Below, in pieces: positions 7,054 through 15,476 of a DNA stretch of 32,815 bases. The translations under genes were made by a program, and so were the position numbers. The DNA lies in NCBI GenBank assembly GCA_020848295.1, contig JADLAI010000086.1, positions 1-32,815 on the forward strand, in the 5' to 3' direction. Position 1 is the first letter of the stretch. Every line of letters starts with the position of its first letter. Under the pieces are notes generated by a model, which did not search any database, was not told where the DNA came from, and saw only the letters and a list, made by a program, of their open reading frames with translations. This stretch comes from Flavobacteriales bacterium (GTDB lineage: Bacteria > Bacteroidota > Bacteroidia > Flavobacteriales_F > PHOS-HE28).

Positions 7054-9295
7054 GGTGTGCGCGGGCTTGTGGTAGAATACGTTGCGGAAGCGTCTTTTTC
7101 CAGTTGTTCCAGGCGCACCATCAGTTCCTGGTTGGCGGTGCGCAACGCCGCGATGCGTTCTTGCTGCTGTTGTACGCTGCGCACCAAGGGCACCACCCAA
7201 GCGGCATAGCCGATGGTGTAATGGTCCTGCTCGGTGCTGGGCACGTGAACGATATCGGTACACACGTCGAGTTGGTGCAATGTGGCGGCAGCTTCTTGTG
7301 CAAGCAATCCGGTGTGGCGTTCCTGTGCCACGCGCTCCCATCCCGCGCGGTGCTCGGCCAGGGCGGCGGCATCGCCCGATCGTTCCAGTCGTGCTTCAGC
7401 ACCCAGGAAGCGCTCGATGGCCGGTGCATCCAACCGGTAGGTGACCGGTCGCAAAGCGCCGATCAGTTCAATGCCGGGCACATCTTCGCGTACGTCGCGT
7501 TTGAACCGTGCATCGGAAGGGTTCTGCCAGGCGCCGAAACCACCCGTGAGGTTCGTGCTTAACGTGGTGCCGAACACGATGCGGCCGGTTGCGGAGGGAA
7601 CCGCATTGTAGCCGATGGCGGAGGTGTAGTTGAGGGTGCCCACAGTGGGTCCAGCGAATGCACCCAAGCCTGTGTTGAAGCTGCCGGATCCTACACCATC
7701 CAGAGCGGAAAAGCCGAGCGCCGTGTTCTGCGAGCCTGTTGCGCCGATGAGGCTCTGCGCGCCGATGGCCGTGCAGTTGTCGTTGACCGTGCCGGTCGAT
7801 AATGCGGCGAACCCCACGGCGCAATTGCCATTACCGGTGGTCACGTTCGTCAGCGCGTTGTACCCGAAGGCGTGGTTCGCGTACTCATCCGAAGTGGCAC
7901 ACGCACCAGCGCCGAAACCGAAGCCGGCCAGCCCCATCGCGGCACCACGGCCCACACCGTTCGCTCCGGCCATGCCCGCCTGGTAGCCCATGGCGGTGTT
8001 GTCATAGTTGTTCGGGGTGGCGAGCATGGCTTGCGAACCAGCTGCAGTGGCGTAGTCATTGTCCGAAGCTTCCAGTGCGCGGTAACCCACCGCCGTGCTC
8101 GAACTGCCGTACACATCCCTGAAGGCGCGATGACCGATGGCCGTGTTGCTGGAGAATGCCGGGATGGACAGGTCGTTCAGCATGGTTTCGCTGCCGATGG
8201 CGGTGCAGTCGTAGGTGCCTGCCGGTGGCTTTATGGCGTTGTGACCGATGGCCGTGTTCTCTTCTTGTGTTGCGGCCCCGGATCCTTGCAAGGCCTCGTA
8301 GCCGAAGGTGGTCTGGTCCACTGCCGTGGTGAGGTTGGCCAGGCTTGCGCGTACACCGAAGGAAGTGATGTCCAAGGCGATGCGCCCCGCCATAACGCCG
8401 TTCGCGCGAAGCTGCAACGGCTGTACATCGCTGGTGCCGATGAAGTGGGTGCCTGCGGTGAGTCCGGTATTGCCGTTCACTTTCCAGGTGTTCAGATCAT
8501 CGGCCCATTCCACCCACACCGTTCCGTTGAAGTACCAGAAGCTGGTGGTGGTGATGTCGTAAACGAGCAAACTGACCGCCGGTGTAGGAATGGCGTTGCG
8601 CTCTGCGGTGGTCATGCGCGGGATCAGCATCGCGCGCTTGCCGTTCGCCGGAAGGGCCGTTGCGTCCACATCCAGCAAAGCGCTCGCATGGGGCGTTGCT
8701 CCGGTGGTGTTGATGCCCACGTTCTGCGCATGAAGGGCGCTGCCCAACAGCAATGAGCAGCACAGCCACAATCCCCAACGCACGCTATGTTGAATGCTGT
8801 TCATGGCGCTTTTTGGAGTGGTCCGTTCGCGACTTCCATTTCCGCGATGCGCTGTTGGAGCATCACATTCACCTGCTCCAGTTCTTCGATCACGGCATGT
8901 TGCTCTTTCACCGCTTGGATCAGCGGAAGCGTGAACAATTCATACCCGAGCGTATAGTGGTCGTTGGCATCCACCGGATGGTGTACCCCATCGAAATCGT
9001 ACCCGATCGCCGCTGCGGCCGCTTCGACCTCTTGCGCGATGAAACCTGTCTGGCGTGCAGCGGAAACCTCCGCAAGGCGCTGGATGTATCCGGCGCGGTA
9101 TTCGCCTTTCGAAAGGGTGTCCATCACGTACCATGCGCCGGAGGCCTTCTCGATCAGCTCCGCATCCAGTGCATAGGTGACCGGTCTTAAGCGCAGCACG
9201 AAGTCGAGACCGGGCACATCGGCTTGTACATCGCGTTTGAAACGGGCGTCGGAGAAGTTCTGCCAAGTGCCATATCCTCCGGTCAGGTTGTTGTT
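5755..9295. repeat. homologous DNA blocks around the S74 cleavage site in three tandem genes
   Basis: The DNA coding for the start of the S74 domain is closely similar at about 5755-5825, 7486-7556 and 9225-9295. For example GTTCTGCCAGGCGCCG occurs identically at 5791-5806 and 7521-7536. A more diverged version lies at about 15890-15920 in the collagen-like fibre gene. Such blocks could support recombination or gene conversion among the fibre genes. Confidence 0.6.
7050..8804 (-). CDS. secreted fibre protein with YadA-type repeats and C-terminal S74 chaperone domain
   Basis: 584 residues, middle gene of the fibre operon. Both ends are 4-base ATGA overlaps with its neighbours. It has a signal peptide (MNSIQHSVRWGLWLCCSLLL...HAQ), the shared N-terminal domain (HASALLDVDATALPANGK, then AMLIPRMTTAERNA), head repeats built on NTAIG/NTAMG/TAVG over about residues 150-400, and the S74 domain with the putative self-cleavage Ser430 in NPSDARFKRDV. 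TGLLAQEAAATLHQ and HYTIGYAAWVVPLVRSV follow, then a coiled coil rich in Gln and Glu. Its repeat region is less regular than that of the 8801-10534 protein. Like its neighbours it is most likely a homotrimeric surface fibre; a heterotrimer among the three is possible given their equal size and coupled translation. Confidence 0.92.
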   Translation of the reverse strand: MNSIQHSVRWGLWLCCSLLLGSALHAQNVGINTTGATPHASALLDVDATALPANGKRAMLIPRMTTAERNAIPTPAVSLLVYDITTTSFWYFNGTVWVEWADDLNTWKVNGNTGLTAGTHFIGTSDVQPLQLRANGVMAGRIALDITSFGVRASLANLTTAVDQTTFGYEALQGSGAATQEENTAIGHNAIKPPAGTYDCTAIGSETMLNDLSIPAFSSNTAIGHRAFRDVYGSSSTAVGYRALEASDNDYATAAGSQAMLATPNNYDNTAMGYQAGMAGANGVGRGAAMGLAGFGFGAGACATSDEYANHAFGYNALTNVTTGNGNCAVGFAALSTGTVNDNCTAIGAQSLIGATGSQNTALGFSALDGVGSGSFNTGLGAFAGPTVGTLNYTSAIGYNAVPSATGRIVFGTTLSTNLTGGFGAWQNPSDARFKRDVREDVPGIELIGALRPVTYRLDAPAIERFLGAEARLERSGDAAALAEHRAGWERVAQERHTGLLAQEAAATLHQLDVCTDIVHVPSTEQDHYTIGYAAWVVPLVRSVQQQQERIAALRTANQELMVRLEQLEKDASATYSTTSPRTP

Positions 9296-10534
9296 CACAA
9301 CCACCCCGATGTTGATGCGGTTCGTGGCCGTTGGGGTTGCCGTTGCCCCTATACCTGCGCTGTTGTTGTAGTTGCCGGTGATGCCTGCGAACGAGCCGAT
9401 GGTGGTGTTGTAGTCGCCGGTGGTAAGGCCCAACGACGTGTTGTAGCCACAGGAAGAATTGTACAGGCCGTTGGTAAGGCCCGTGGCACTGCCAATGCCC
9501 GCGCCGGTGTTGTACGATCCCGTGCAAGCGGGCAGCGCATCTTCGCCGAAAGCCGTGTTGTACGAGCCGGTGCTGTTGGCATCCAGTGCGTTGGCCCCGA
9601 TGGCACTGTTGCCGGCACCGGTGGTGTTGTTGAACAGGGCCTGGAAGCCCATCGCGGAATTCTGCGAGCCCGTGGTGTTGTTCATCAAGGCGCGACTACC
9701 CACGGCTGTGTTGGAGGCACCCACCGTGTTGTCCCGCAGTGCATTGAATCCAAAGGCCGTATTGCTGGATGCGGTGGTGTAGCGAAGTGCTTGATATCCC
9801 ACGGCGGTGTTGTAGTCACCGGTGAGGTTGCTGCTCAAGGCGAGGTAGCCCACAGCGGTATTGTCGAAGCCGGTGGTGTTCAGGGCCATTGCGCGATAGC
9901 CTATTGCGGTGTTGCGCGAGCCGGTGTTGGCGTTCAAAGCCTCGTAGCCCACGGCGGTGTTGGAGCTGCCCGTGGTGATGTTGCGCAATGCGTAGGCCCC
10001 CACGGCCGTGTTGTTCGTACCCGTGGTCAATGTGCGCAACGCGAACTTGCCGAAGGCCGTGTTGTTCACACCGGTCGCGGTGGGCATCGCCAAGTGGCCG
10101 AAGGAGGTTTGCGGTATGCCATCGGCGAGATATCCCGCGCGTTCGTTGGCGACGCGGAACTCCAAGGTGGTACTACCAACCAATGAGCCGACCGCATCGG
10201 TCGCGGCGGTGCCTGCATTCCCACGCGTGCTCCAGTGGTTACCTGCTGTCACGGCCATCCACACCACACCATCGTAGTACCAGAATTGGCCCAGCGATGT
10301 ATCGAACACGAGCAGTGCCTCGGCAGGGCTGGCAATGGCGGCGCGCTGCACCGTGGTCATGCGCGGCACCAGCAGGCCTTTCTTCCCGTTCGCTGGGAGG
10401 GCGCTCACATCCACATCCAGCAAGGCCGAAGCGTGGGGCGCGGCACCGTCGGCGTTGATGCCGATGTTCTGCGGTAACGCCGACCCGACGAGCCCGCAGC
10501 AGAGGCATGTGACGAGTGCACGCATGGTGGACAT
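8801..10534 (-). CDS. secreted fibre protein with regular YadA-type repeats and C-terminal S74 chaperone domain
   Basis: 577 residues, first gene of the three-fibre operon. I choose the ATG at 10534; the ATG at 10525 (MRALVTCLCCGLVG) would also give a signal peptide. Its repeats are the clearest in the window: about ten copies of a 23-residue unit of the form NTAVGYxAL-x-NTTGS over residues 150-390. The S74 domain begins at Ser428 (FSDARFKRDV) and contains RQTGFIAQEV and HYTLGYELFTLPLIQAV before a terminal coiled coil. A dyad promoter lies in the 84 bases between the response-regulator gene and this one, so the fibre operon is probably a direct target of a NarL-type regulator. Alternatively it is read through from the kinase/regulator operon. 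Confidence 0.92.
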   Translation of the reverse strand: MSTMRALVTCLCCGLVGSALPQNIGINADGAAPHASALLDVDVSALPANGKKGLLVPRMTTVQRAAIASPAEALLVFDTSLGQFWYYDGVVWMAVTAGNHWSTRGNAGTAATDAVGSLVGSTTLEFRVANERAGYLADGIPQTSFGHLAMPTATGVNNTAFGKFALRTLTTGTNNTAVGAYALRNITTGSSNTAVGYEALNANTGSRNTAIGYRAMALNTTGFDNTAVGYLALSSNLTGDYNTAVGYQALRYTTASSNTAFGFNALRDNTVGASNTAVGSRALMNNTTGSQNSAMGFQALFNNTTGAGNSAIGANALDANSTGSYNTAFGEDALPACTGSYNTGAGIGSATGLTNGLYNSSCGYNTSLGLTTGDYNTTIGSFAGITGNYNNSAGIGATATPTATNRINIGVVVNNNLTGGYGTWQNFSDARFKRDVQADVPGLDFVLRLRPVTYALDAELIEKASGAWYVMDTLSKGEYRAGYIQRLAEVSAARQTGFIAQEVEAAAAAIGYDFDGVHHPVDANDHYTLGYELFTLPLIQAVKEQHAVIEELEQVNVMLQQRIAEMEVANGPLQKAP

Positions 10535-10541
10535 GGTAGAG

Positions 10542-10588
10542 CAAAGCACGGCGGCTTGCGGAGTGGCGGCAATACCACTCCCGTGTTA
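10542..10588 (-). promoter_or_regulatory. dyad-controlled promoter of the three-fibre operon
   Basis: Plus-strand 10573-10588 reads TACCACTCCCGTGTTA, five of six outer pairs matching; on the gene strand the promoter-side half is GTGGTA. After 27 bases comes TTTG (10542-10545, in GTGCTTTG). The start codon at 10534 lies only 7 bases beyond that box, so the message would have almost no leader if 10534 is right, or a slightly longer one if the ATG at 10525 is used. A separate 6-bp hairpin (GAGTGG/CCACTC, 10561-10580) overlaps the dyad. Confidence 0.6.
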
Positions 10589-10618
10589 ATGGAACGTGTT
10601 TCAGGAGCCGGATGCGGC

Positions 10619-11254
10619 CTATTGACCCGGATAGACCTTGCGGATCGCCTCCATGCGCCCGCGCACCTGCAACTTGCTGTAGATGCGCCGAACATGTACG
10701 CGCACGGTCTCGGTGCTGAGCTCCAGCTTGGCGGCGATCTCCTTGTATTGCAATCCTGCGGCAAGGCCATCGAGTACCTGTTTCTCTCGCTCGCTCAATT
10801 GCTCGTCGTTGATGCGTTGCTGCGTGCCTTTGTGCAAGCTGTTCACCACCATGCGGGCGATGGCGCTGTTCATGGGCGAACCACCGCGATGGATGTCGCG
10901 AACAGCCTCGAGGAGTTCTTCTTCGGGTGTACTCTTGGTGAGATAGCCCGTAGCTCCAGCGCACAAGGCCTGGAAGATGTAGGCGGGGTTCTCGAAGATG
11001 GTGAGCATCAGGTACTGCACCTCCGGTCTGCGTGGCTTGGCCGCACGTACGGTCTCGATACCGTTCCGGCCATCCATGTTGATGTCCATGAGCACCACGT
11101 GGAGCTCGAGTTCGTCCAGCCGTTCGAGGAACTCATCCCCATTGTTGAATACGCGGACCACTTGCATGTCCCCGCTGCGGACGATGCGCCGCCGGATGAG
11201 CTCGCGAAGCTCATGGTCGTCCTCGACGATCGCGGTGCGGATGGTGGCGGCCAT
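10619..11254 (-). CDS. NarL/FixJ-type response regulator
   Basis: 211 residues. The ATG at 11254 is chosen over an in-frame TTG three codons upstream. The receiver domain has EDD at 11-13, phospho-acceptor Asp57 (VVLMDINMDGRNG) and the conserved Lys in GYLTKS near residue 107. The LuxR-type helix-turn-helix covers about 145-205 (LSEREKQVLDGLAAG, YKEIAAKLELSTETVRVHV). It follows the two tandem kinases with 16 bases between it and the nearer kinase, so it should take phosphate from one or both. Downstream lies the dyad promoter of the fibre operon, the most obvious candidate target. It is close in sequence to the regulators at 1-631 and 29722-30359, and cross-talk in DNA recognition is likely since all six dyads are alike. 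Confidence 0.95.
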   Translation of the reverse strand: MAATIRTAIVEDDHELRELIRRRIVRSGDMQVVRVFNNGDEFLERLDELELHVVLMDINMDGRNGIETVRAAKPRRPEVQYLMLTIFENPAYIFQALCAGATGYLTKSTPEEELLEAVRDIHRGGSPMNSAIARMVVNSLHKGTQQRINDEQLSEREKQVLDGLAAGLQYKEIAAKLELSTETVRVHVRRIYSKLQVRGRMEAIRKVYPGQ

Positions 11255-11270
11255 TCGCCGCAAGATAGCC

Positions 11271-13376
11271 CTATGGCTTCAGATCGAGCGATAGTTCGGC
11301 CCGAAAGCCCACTGAGGTGCCTTTGCCCGGCTGACTTTCCAAGCTGAGGACACCTGCGACACGCGCCGCCCGGGCCTGTATGTTGGACAAGCCATGGCCT
11401 TTGGAAGGGTCATCACCAAGGCCGACCCCATCATCTTTCACCAGGAACTCCACGGCCGTGGCCGAGGTGCGGAACAGGACGTCGATATGCTTCGCCTTCG
11501 CGTATTTGATGGCGTTGTTCAGAGCTTCGCATAGCATCAGGTAGATGTCGCGCTTGGTGGCGGGGTCCAATGAACGATCGGGTCCTGCGTGGATACAGTC
11601 GATGCGGTGCTCCGTCTTGCTCAACTGTAGCATGCGCTCGCAATGTGCGCGCACGCGTTGGGTCAGGCTCGCGAGTGAGTCGTGGTGCGGATCGATGGCC
11701 CAAACAATGTCGCCCAACGATCGGTTGGCTTCACCGGCGATACGTTCGATGTCAGTGGCGATCACTGACAGATCATTCGTGCTGCCTTGCGCAACGGCTT
11801 TGGCCTCGCTGCTGAGCATGACGAGTTTGGTGAGGTCGCTGCCGAGTTGGTCGTGTACATCGGTGGCGATACGGGTGCGCACTTCACTTGCTTCACGGGA
11901 GCGTTCGCTTTCCATTAACCGCGCTTGTGCATCGATGATCGCATGGTTGGTTCGGCGAAGGAGCAGAGCGCGCTGCCAGATGATGATCAAGCCCAGAAGC
12001 AGCATCGCGCCGATACCAAGGGCTGCATTCCGTTTGGTCCGCTCCGCGCCCATCCGCTGTTCGGTTCGCACCCCTTCTTCGCGTGTCAGAAGGATGTGTT
12101 CCAGGCTATCAGCGAAGAGTTTCTTACCGAACTCGTATCGGTAGGCGTTGCGCAGAACGGCGCGCTGGTTGTCCTCGTGCAATAGGCTGTCATTCCACCT
12201 TACGGTCTGCTCGTGAGCGGCCAATGCTTCGCGCCAACGACCCAGCTCGCTGAACACACGGTATCGCAGGTCACTCGCATCGTGGAGCAGGGTCACATCA
12301 TCGGCTTCCTGTGCGGCGCGATCCGCAGCTTCACTGGCGCGCAAGGCCTCGTCCGTTCGTCCCAGTGCCAGCAAGGCACCGCCCTTCCCCACCAATGCGC
12401 CGCCAAGCCCCCACGGCAATTCTTTGGCCGAGGCCATCGCTGCCGCCTCCTCGAATAGGGCCAACGCCTCCGTGTGCTTCCCTCGCTCGTTCAACAGGTT
12501 ACCGATGCGGTTCTTCACGTTCACCAGGCCGTGGTGATCATCGAGTGCCGTGCGCAGCGAGAGGCTTCGTTGATAGGAGCGCGTGGCCCCAGCCGTATCT
12601 CCAAGTTCTTCCTGGCATGCACCGATCAACTCCAGGTCCTTGCCCATGAGAAGCTTGTCGCCCACCGCTTCGGCAAGATGCAACGCTTCACGGAAGTACC
12701 CGATTGCAGCGGCGTGGTCATCCTGATTCTGGAACAAGGCTCCCATGTTGGATCGACCGGTGGACATGCCGCGCATGTCTCCCATCGCTTCCAGGATACG
12801 GAGGCTCTGCATGTACAGGTCGGCTGCCCGCACATGATCGCCGCGCACCATGTGTACGCGCCCCATGGCGTTGAGGTCGTTGGCCATGCTCACGCTGTCG
12901 TGGATGCGCTCATGGATCGCCATTCCTTCCGCGTACATGGCAAGCGCCCGTTCATGTTCGCCGAGGTAGGAGCGCATGCTTGCGGCGTTGGTGATCACAT
13001 CGGCATAGCCGTCATCATCGTTGTTCCGTTCATGGAGGGCGAGAGCCGTATCGTAATGCAGCAGTGCGGCACGCAGATCACCACGTACGTACCAGCTCGC
13101 CGCCATCAGCTCGCTGGCGCGCGCCTCGTATGTGCCACTCGCCTTCAGGCGTGCCTCACGTTGCAACCAGCGGCCCATGGTGTAGGCCGTATCCGGGTCC
13201 GAGAAGAGGTAGCCGTCCCAGACGAGGTCATGATAGGCCCTGAAGCGGACGCTGTCTGGGCGAGACCTATCATGCGCTATCCTGCGGAGCGAGTCCAGGT
13301 CGGCCTGCGCATGAAGCGAAGACGTGACGAGGGTAAGGCTCAGGAGTGTTGTACGCACGGTGGAAGGTTCAGGCAT
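11271..13376 (-). CDS. TPR-containing sensor histidine kinase, second of a tandem pair
   Basis: 701 residues. The ATG at 13376 lies 8 bases inside the end of the preceding kinase gene, and the product opens with a signal peptide (MPEPSTVRTTLLSLT...HAQ). The N-terminal part to about residue 420 is TPR-like (for example YADVITNAASMRSYLGEHERA), predicted to lie in the periplasm. One membrane span lies at about 451-468, followed by a coiled coil. The HisKA_3 helix carries His508 in ATDVHDQLGSDLTKLVML. The ATPase has the N-box LCEALNNAIKYA, G1 KDDGVGLG and G2 GHGLSNIQ. The kinase half is very close to that of the neighbour at 13369-15381, while the sensor halves differ, which suggests duplication followed by sensor divergence. 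Confidence 0.95.
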   Translation of the reverse strand: MPEPSTVRTTLLSLTLVTSSLHAQADLDSLRRIAHDRSRPDSVRFRAYHDLVWDGYLFSDPDTAYTMGRWLQREARLKASGTYEARASELMAASWYVRGDLRAALLHYDTALALHERNNDDDGYADVITNAASMRSYLGEHERALAMYAEGMAIHERIHDSVSMANDLNAMGRVHMVRGDHVRAADLYMQSLRILEAMGDMRGMSTGRSNMGALFQNQDDHAAAIGYFREALHLAEAVGDKLLMGKDLELIGACQEELGDTAGATRSYQRSLSLRTALDDHHGLVNVKNRIGNLLNERGKHTEALALFEEAAAMASAKELPWGLGGALVGKGGALLALGRTDEALRASEAADRAAQEADDVTLLHDASDLRYRVFSELGRWREALAAHEQTVRWNDSLLHEDNQRAVLRNAYRYEFGKKLFADSLEHILLTREEGVRTEQRMGAERTKRNAALGIGAMLLLGLIIIWQRALLLRRTNHAIIDAQARLMESERSREASEVRTRIATDVHDQLGSDLTKLVMLSSEAKAVAQGSTNDLSVIATDIERIAGEANRSLGDIVWAIDPHHDSLASLTQRVRAHCERMLQLSKTEHRIDCIHAGPDRSLDPATKRDIYLMLCEALNNAIKYAKAKHIDVLFRTSATAVEFLVKDDGVGLGDDPSKGHGLSNIQARAARVAGVLSLESQPGKGTSVGFRAELSLDLKP

Positions 13377-15381
13377 GAGCCGGTTCCGGTAGGTTGGCTA
13401 CGAGGGTGACGCGTGTTCCGTGTGCATCGGCTTTCTCCAAGGTAAGCCGAGCACCGCAGCGTTGCGCACGTTGGTGCATGTTCGCCGTTCCATGCCCGGG
13501 ACGTGCGGCCGATGAAAGACCCACGCCATCGTCCTCCACGACCAGCTCCACACGCTGCATTGAAGTACGGAGGTACACCCGGATGTGCGCTGCCTGAGCG
13601 TATTTGATGGAGTTGTTGAGCGCCTCACGCAGGATGAGGTGGATATCGCGTCTGGTCGCCGGATCCATTGATCGGTCCGGCCCTTCATGTGCGCAGTCAA
13701 TGGTGTGTGCTATGTCGCAACCCTTCAGCGTACGTTCACAATGGATCCGCATGCGCTCGGTGAGGCCGGCGAGCGAATCGTCGTGCGGATCGATGGCCCA
13801 GACGATATCGCCCAATGAGCGGTTGGCCTCCCTGGCGATGCGTTCAATGTCACTGGCGATGTCCGGAAGTTCGCTCGGTTTGCTCTTGGCGAAGTCTTTG
13901 ACCTCGCTGCTGAGCATGACAAGCTTGGTAAGGTCGCTACCCAGTTGGTCGTGAACATCGCGCGCGATGCGTGTACGGATGGCTTCAGTGGCCAGTGCCC
14001 GCTCGCTTGCGAGGACTTGTTCTTGAGCGGCGAGGATCGCGGCGTTGCTGCGCCGGAGTAGCCGGATGCGGCTCCAGATGGTAATGACGATGGCTACGAG
14101 CAGCGCGATGGCGAGGATGAAGATGTTGCGGCGGGAGGTCTCTCTGGCGATGCTCCGTTCATGTGCGGCCTGTTGAGCAGCCACCGCGTTCACGTGCTTC
14201 AGGCTGTCCGCGAATTGCTCGCGTTCGAATTCGAATAGCAGGATGTCATCCTGACCGCTCATGCGCGACACACTGTCCTTCAGCTGCACCCATTGTTCGG
14301 TCATGTCCAGGGCTTCCTCTGTTCGTCCTTGCTGCCGATAGAGATCCTTGAGCAGTTCGGCCGTACGCAGCAAGGATCCTTCGTCACCGAGTTCGCGCGC
14401 CACCCCCACGTTGTTGTTCAACCGTGCCAGCCGTGCCCCTTCGAGCAATGCGTGTTCAGCCCTGGCCAGGTCTCCGGTGGCCATACGTCCGATGCCCATC
14501 AATACGGTGCATCCGCACTGGGCCGTGAGGTCGCCCATTCGCTCGGCGATCTGAGCGCATCGTTCGGCTGCGGCAAGCCCATTGACGTGATCGTTCATGG
14601 CATAGTACGACCGTGCCAAGGGGGTGAGTGCTGGTAGCAAGTCCCACGCGTTGGAGGAATGCTCGGCGGCTTCTACGGCTTGGCGCAACAAGAGCATCGC
14701 TTGTGCGTGCTCCCCTTTCAAGGTCCGCATGCGTCCGCGTTCGATGAAGAGCGTGGAACTGTCCGCTGCTGATCCCGGTCTGCACGAGTCCAGGTAGGCC
14801 TCGGCGATGTGCGGTTGACCGCGATCGGTATGAGTGCCCGCCAGATGGATCAGCGCTTGTGCGGTGACATGCTGGTGATGGATCTCGCGCCCGATACGAA
14901 GTTCCTCCTGGAAGAACGCCGCCGCACGATCGGGCCTGCCCACGGCGTTGAACAACACCCCGAGGGCGTCGTTCGTTTCGGCGAGCGCGTGGCGTTCGTT
15001 GTGGACCTTGAAATCGGTGAGCGCGCTTTGGAATGATCGTAATGCCAGGGGAATATTCCGTGCGAATTTGGCATGATACCCGACGAAGAAGTTGTAGGCA
15101 CCGCGCCCATGCCTTCCTCGCCGTCGGATGTCCCCGTCCTTGCTTTGGAGCAGGTAGTGTGAAAGACTGTCCAGCCTGTGGAGGTAAGGGAAGGCATTGT
15201 CCGAAGTGGTCCAGGACTCGGCCACACTGATGAGCATGTCCATCTGGTTCGTATCCTGGATCGCAGGGTCGAGCAGTGGAAGAATGGAATCCAGACGCTC
15301 AGGCGACTCCTGTGACCTGGCGTTCGCACTGGCGTACAGCATCGTAAGGAGCAACGACCAACGCTGGCATCTCAGGATCAT
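13369..15381 (-). CDS. TPR-containing sensor histidine kinase, first of a tandem pair
   Basis: 670 residues. The ATG at 15381 starts a signal peptide (MILRCQRWSLLLTMLYASANARSQ); a longer frame runs back through the terminator hairpin upstream and is not credible. TPR-like repeats fill about residues 30-400. A membrane span (FILAIALLVAIVITIW) lies at about 421-436, then a coiled coil, then His477 in ARDVHDQLGSDLTKLVML. The ATPase shows LREALNNSIKYA, EDDGVGLS and GHGTANMHQ. It overlaps the next kinase by 8 bases. Nearly identical dimerisation helices (QLGSDLTKLVMLSSE, ANRSLGDIVWAIDPH) make heterodimers with the partner kinase plausible. No dyad promoter was found upstream, so this kinase/regulator operon seems controlled differently from its presumed targets. 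Confidence 0.95.
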   Translation of the reverse strand: MILRCQRWSLLLTMLYASANARSQESPERLDSILPLLDPAIQDTNQMDMLISVAESWTTSDNAFPYLHRLDSLSHYLLQSKDGDIRRRGRHGRGAYNFFVGYHAKFARNIPLALRSFQSALTDFKVHNERHALAETNDALGVLFNAVGRPDRAAAFFQEELRIGREIHHQHVTAQALIHLAGTHTDRGQPHIAEAYLDSCRPGSAADSSTLFIERGRMRTLKGEHAQAMLLLRQAVEAAEHSSNAWDLLPALTPLARSYYAMNDHVNGLAAAERCAQIAERMGDLTAQCGCTVLMGIGRMATGDLARAEHALLEGARLARLNNNVGVARELGDEGSLLRTAELLKDLYRQQGRTEEALDMTEQWVQLKDSVSRMSGQDDILLFEFEREQFADSLKHVNAVAAQQAAHERSIARETSRRNIFILAIALLVAIVITIWSRIRLLRRSNAAILAAQEQVLASERALATEAIRTRIARDVHDQLGSDLTKLVMLSSEVKDFAKSKPSELPDIASDIERIAREANRSLGDIVWAIDPHDDSLAGLTERMRIHCERTLKGCDIAHTIDCAHEGPDRSMDPATRRDIHLILREALNNSIKYAQAAHIRVYLRTSMQRVELVVEDDGVGLSSAARPGHGTANMHQRAQRCGARLTLEKADAHGTRVTLVANLPEPAHA

Positions 15382-15427
15382 GGTGGTGCGTTCGCAGGTG
15401 TTCAGACGACCTCCACAAGATAGAAGA

Positions 15428-15461
15428 CCGAACGCTCCCGGAGTCATCCGGGCGCGTTCGG
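15428..15461 (-). terminator. likely intrinsic terminator after the collagen-like fibre gene
   Basis: A 14-bp stem with one mismatch (plus strand CCGAACGCTCCCGG against CCGGGCGCGTTCGG) and a six-base loop AGTCAT lies 15 bases past the stop codon at 15477. On the gene strand it is followed by TCTTCTATCTT, a modest U-rich tail. It separates the long barrel/giant/fibre operon from the kinase pair and implies that the kinases have their own promoter in the remaining 46 bases, where I see no clear -7 box (TATCTTG is the nearest). Confidence 0.7.
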
Positions 15462-15476
15462 CCTTCCAAAGGCTAC

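Noticed and set aside
9500-10060. Regularly spaced repeats that could suggest a CRISPR array
   Set aside because: The period is about 69 bases in frame with the NTAVG protein repeats, and the copies are degenerate; there are no identical repeats with unique spacers and no cas genes.
15382-15427. Dyad promoter for the tandem kinase operon
   Set aside because: No TAnnAY-N4-RTGGTA pattern and no TTYG at the right spacing were found between the terminator hairpin and the ATG.
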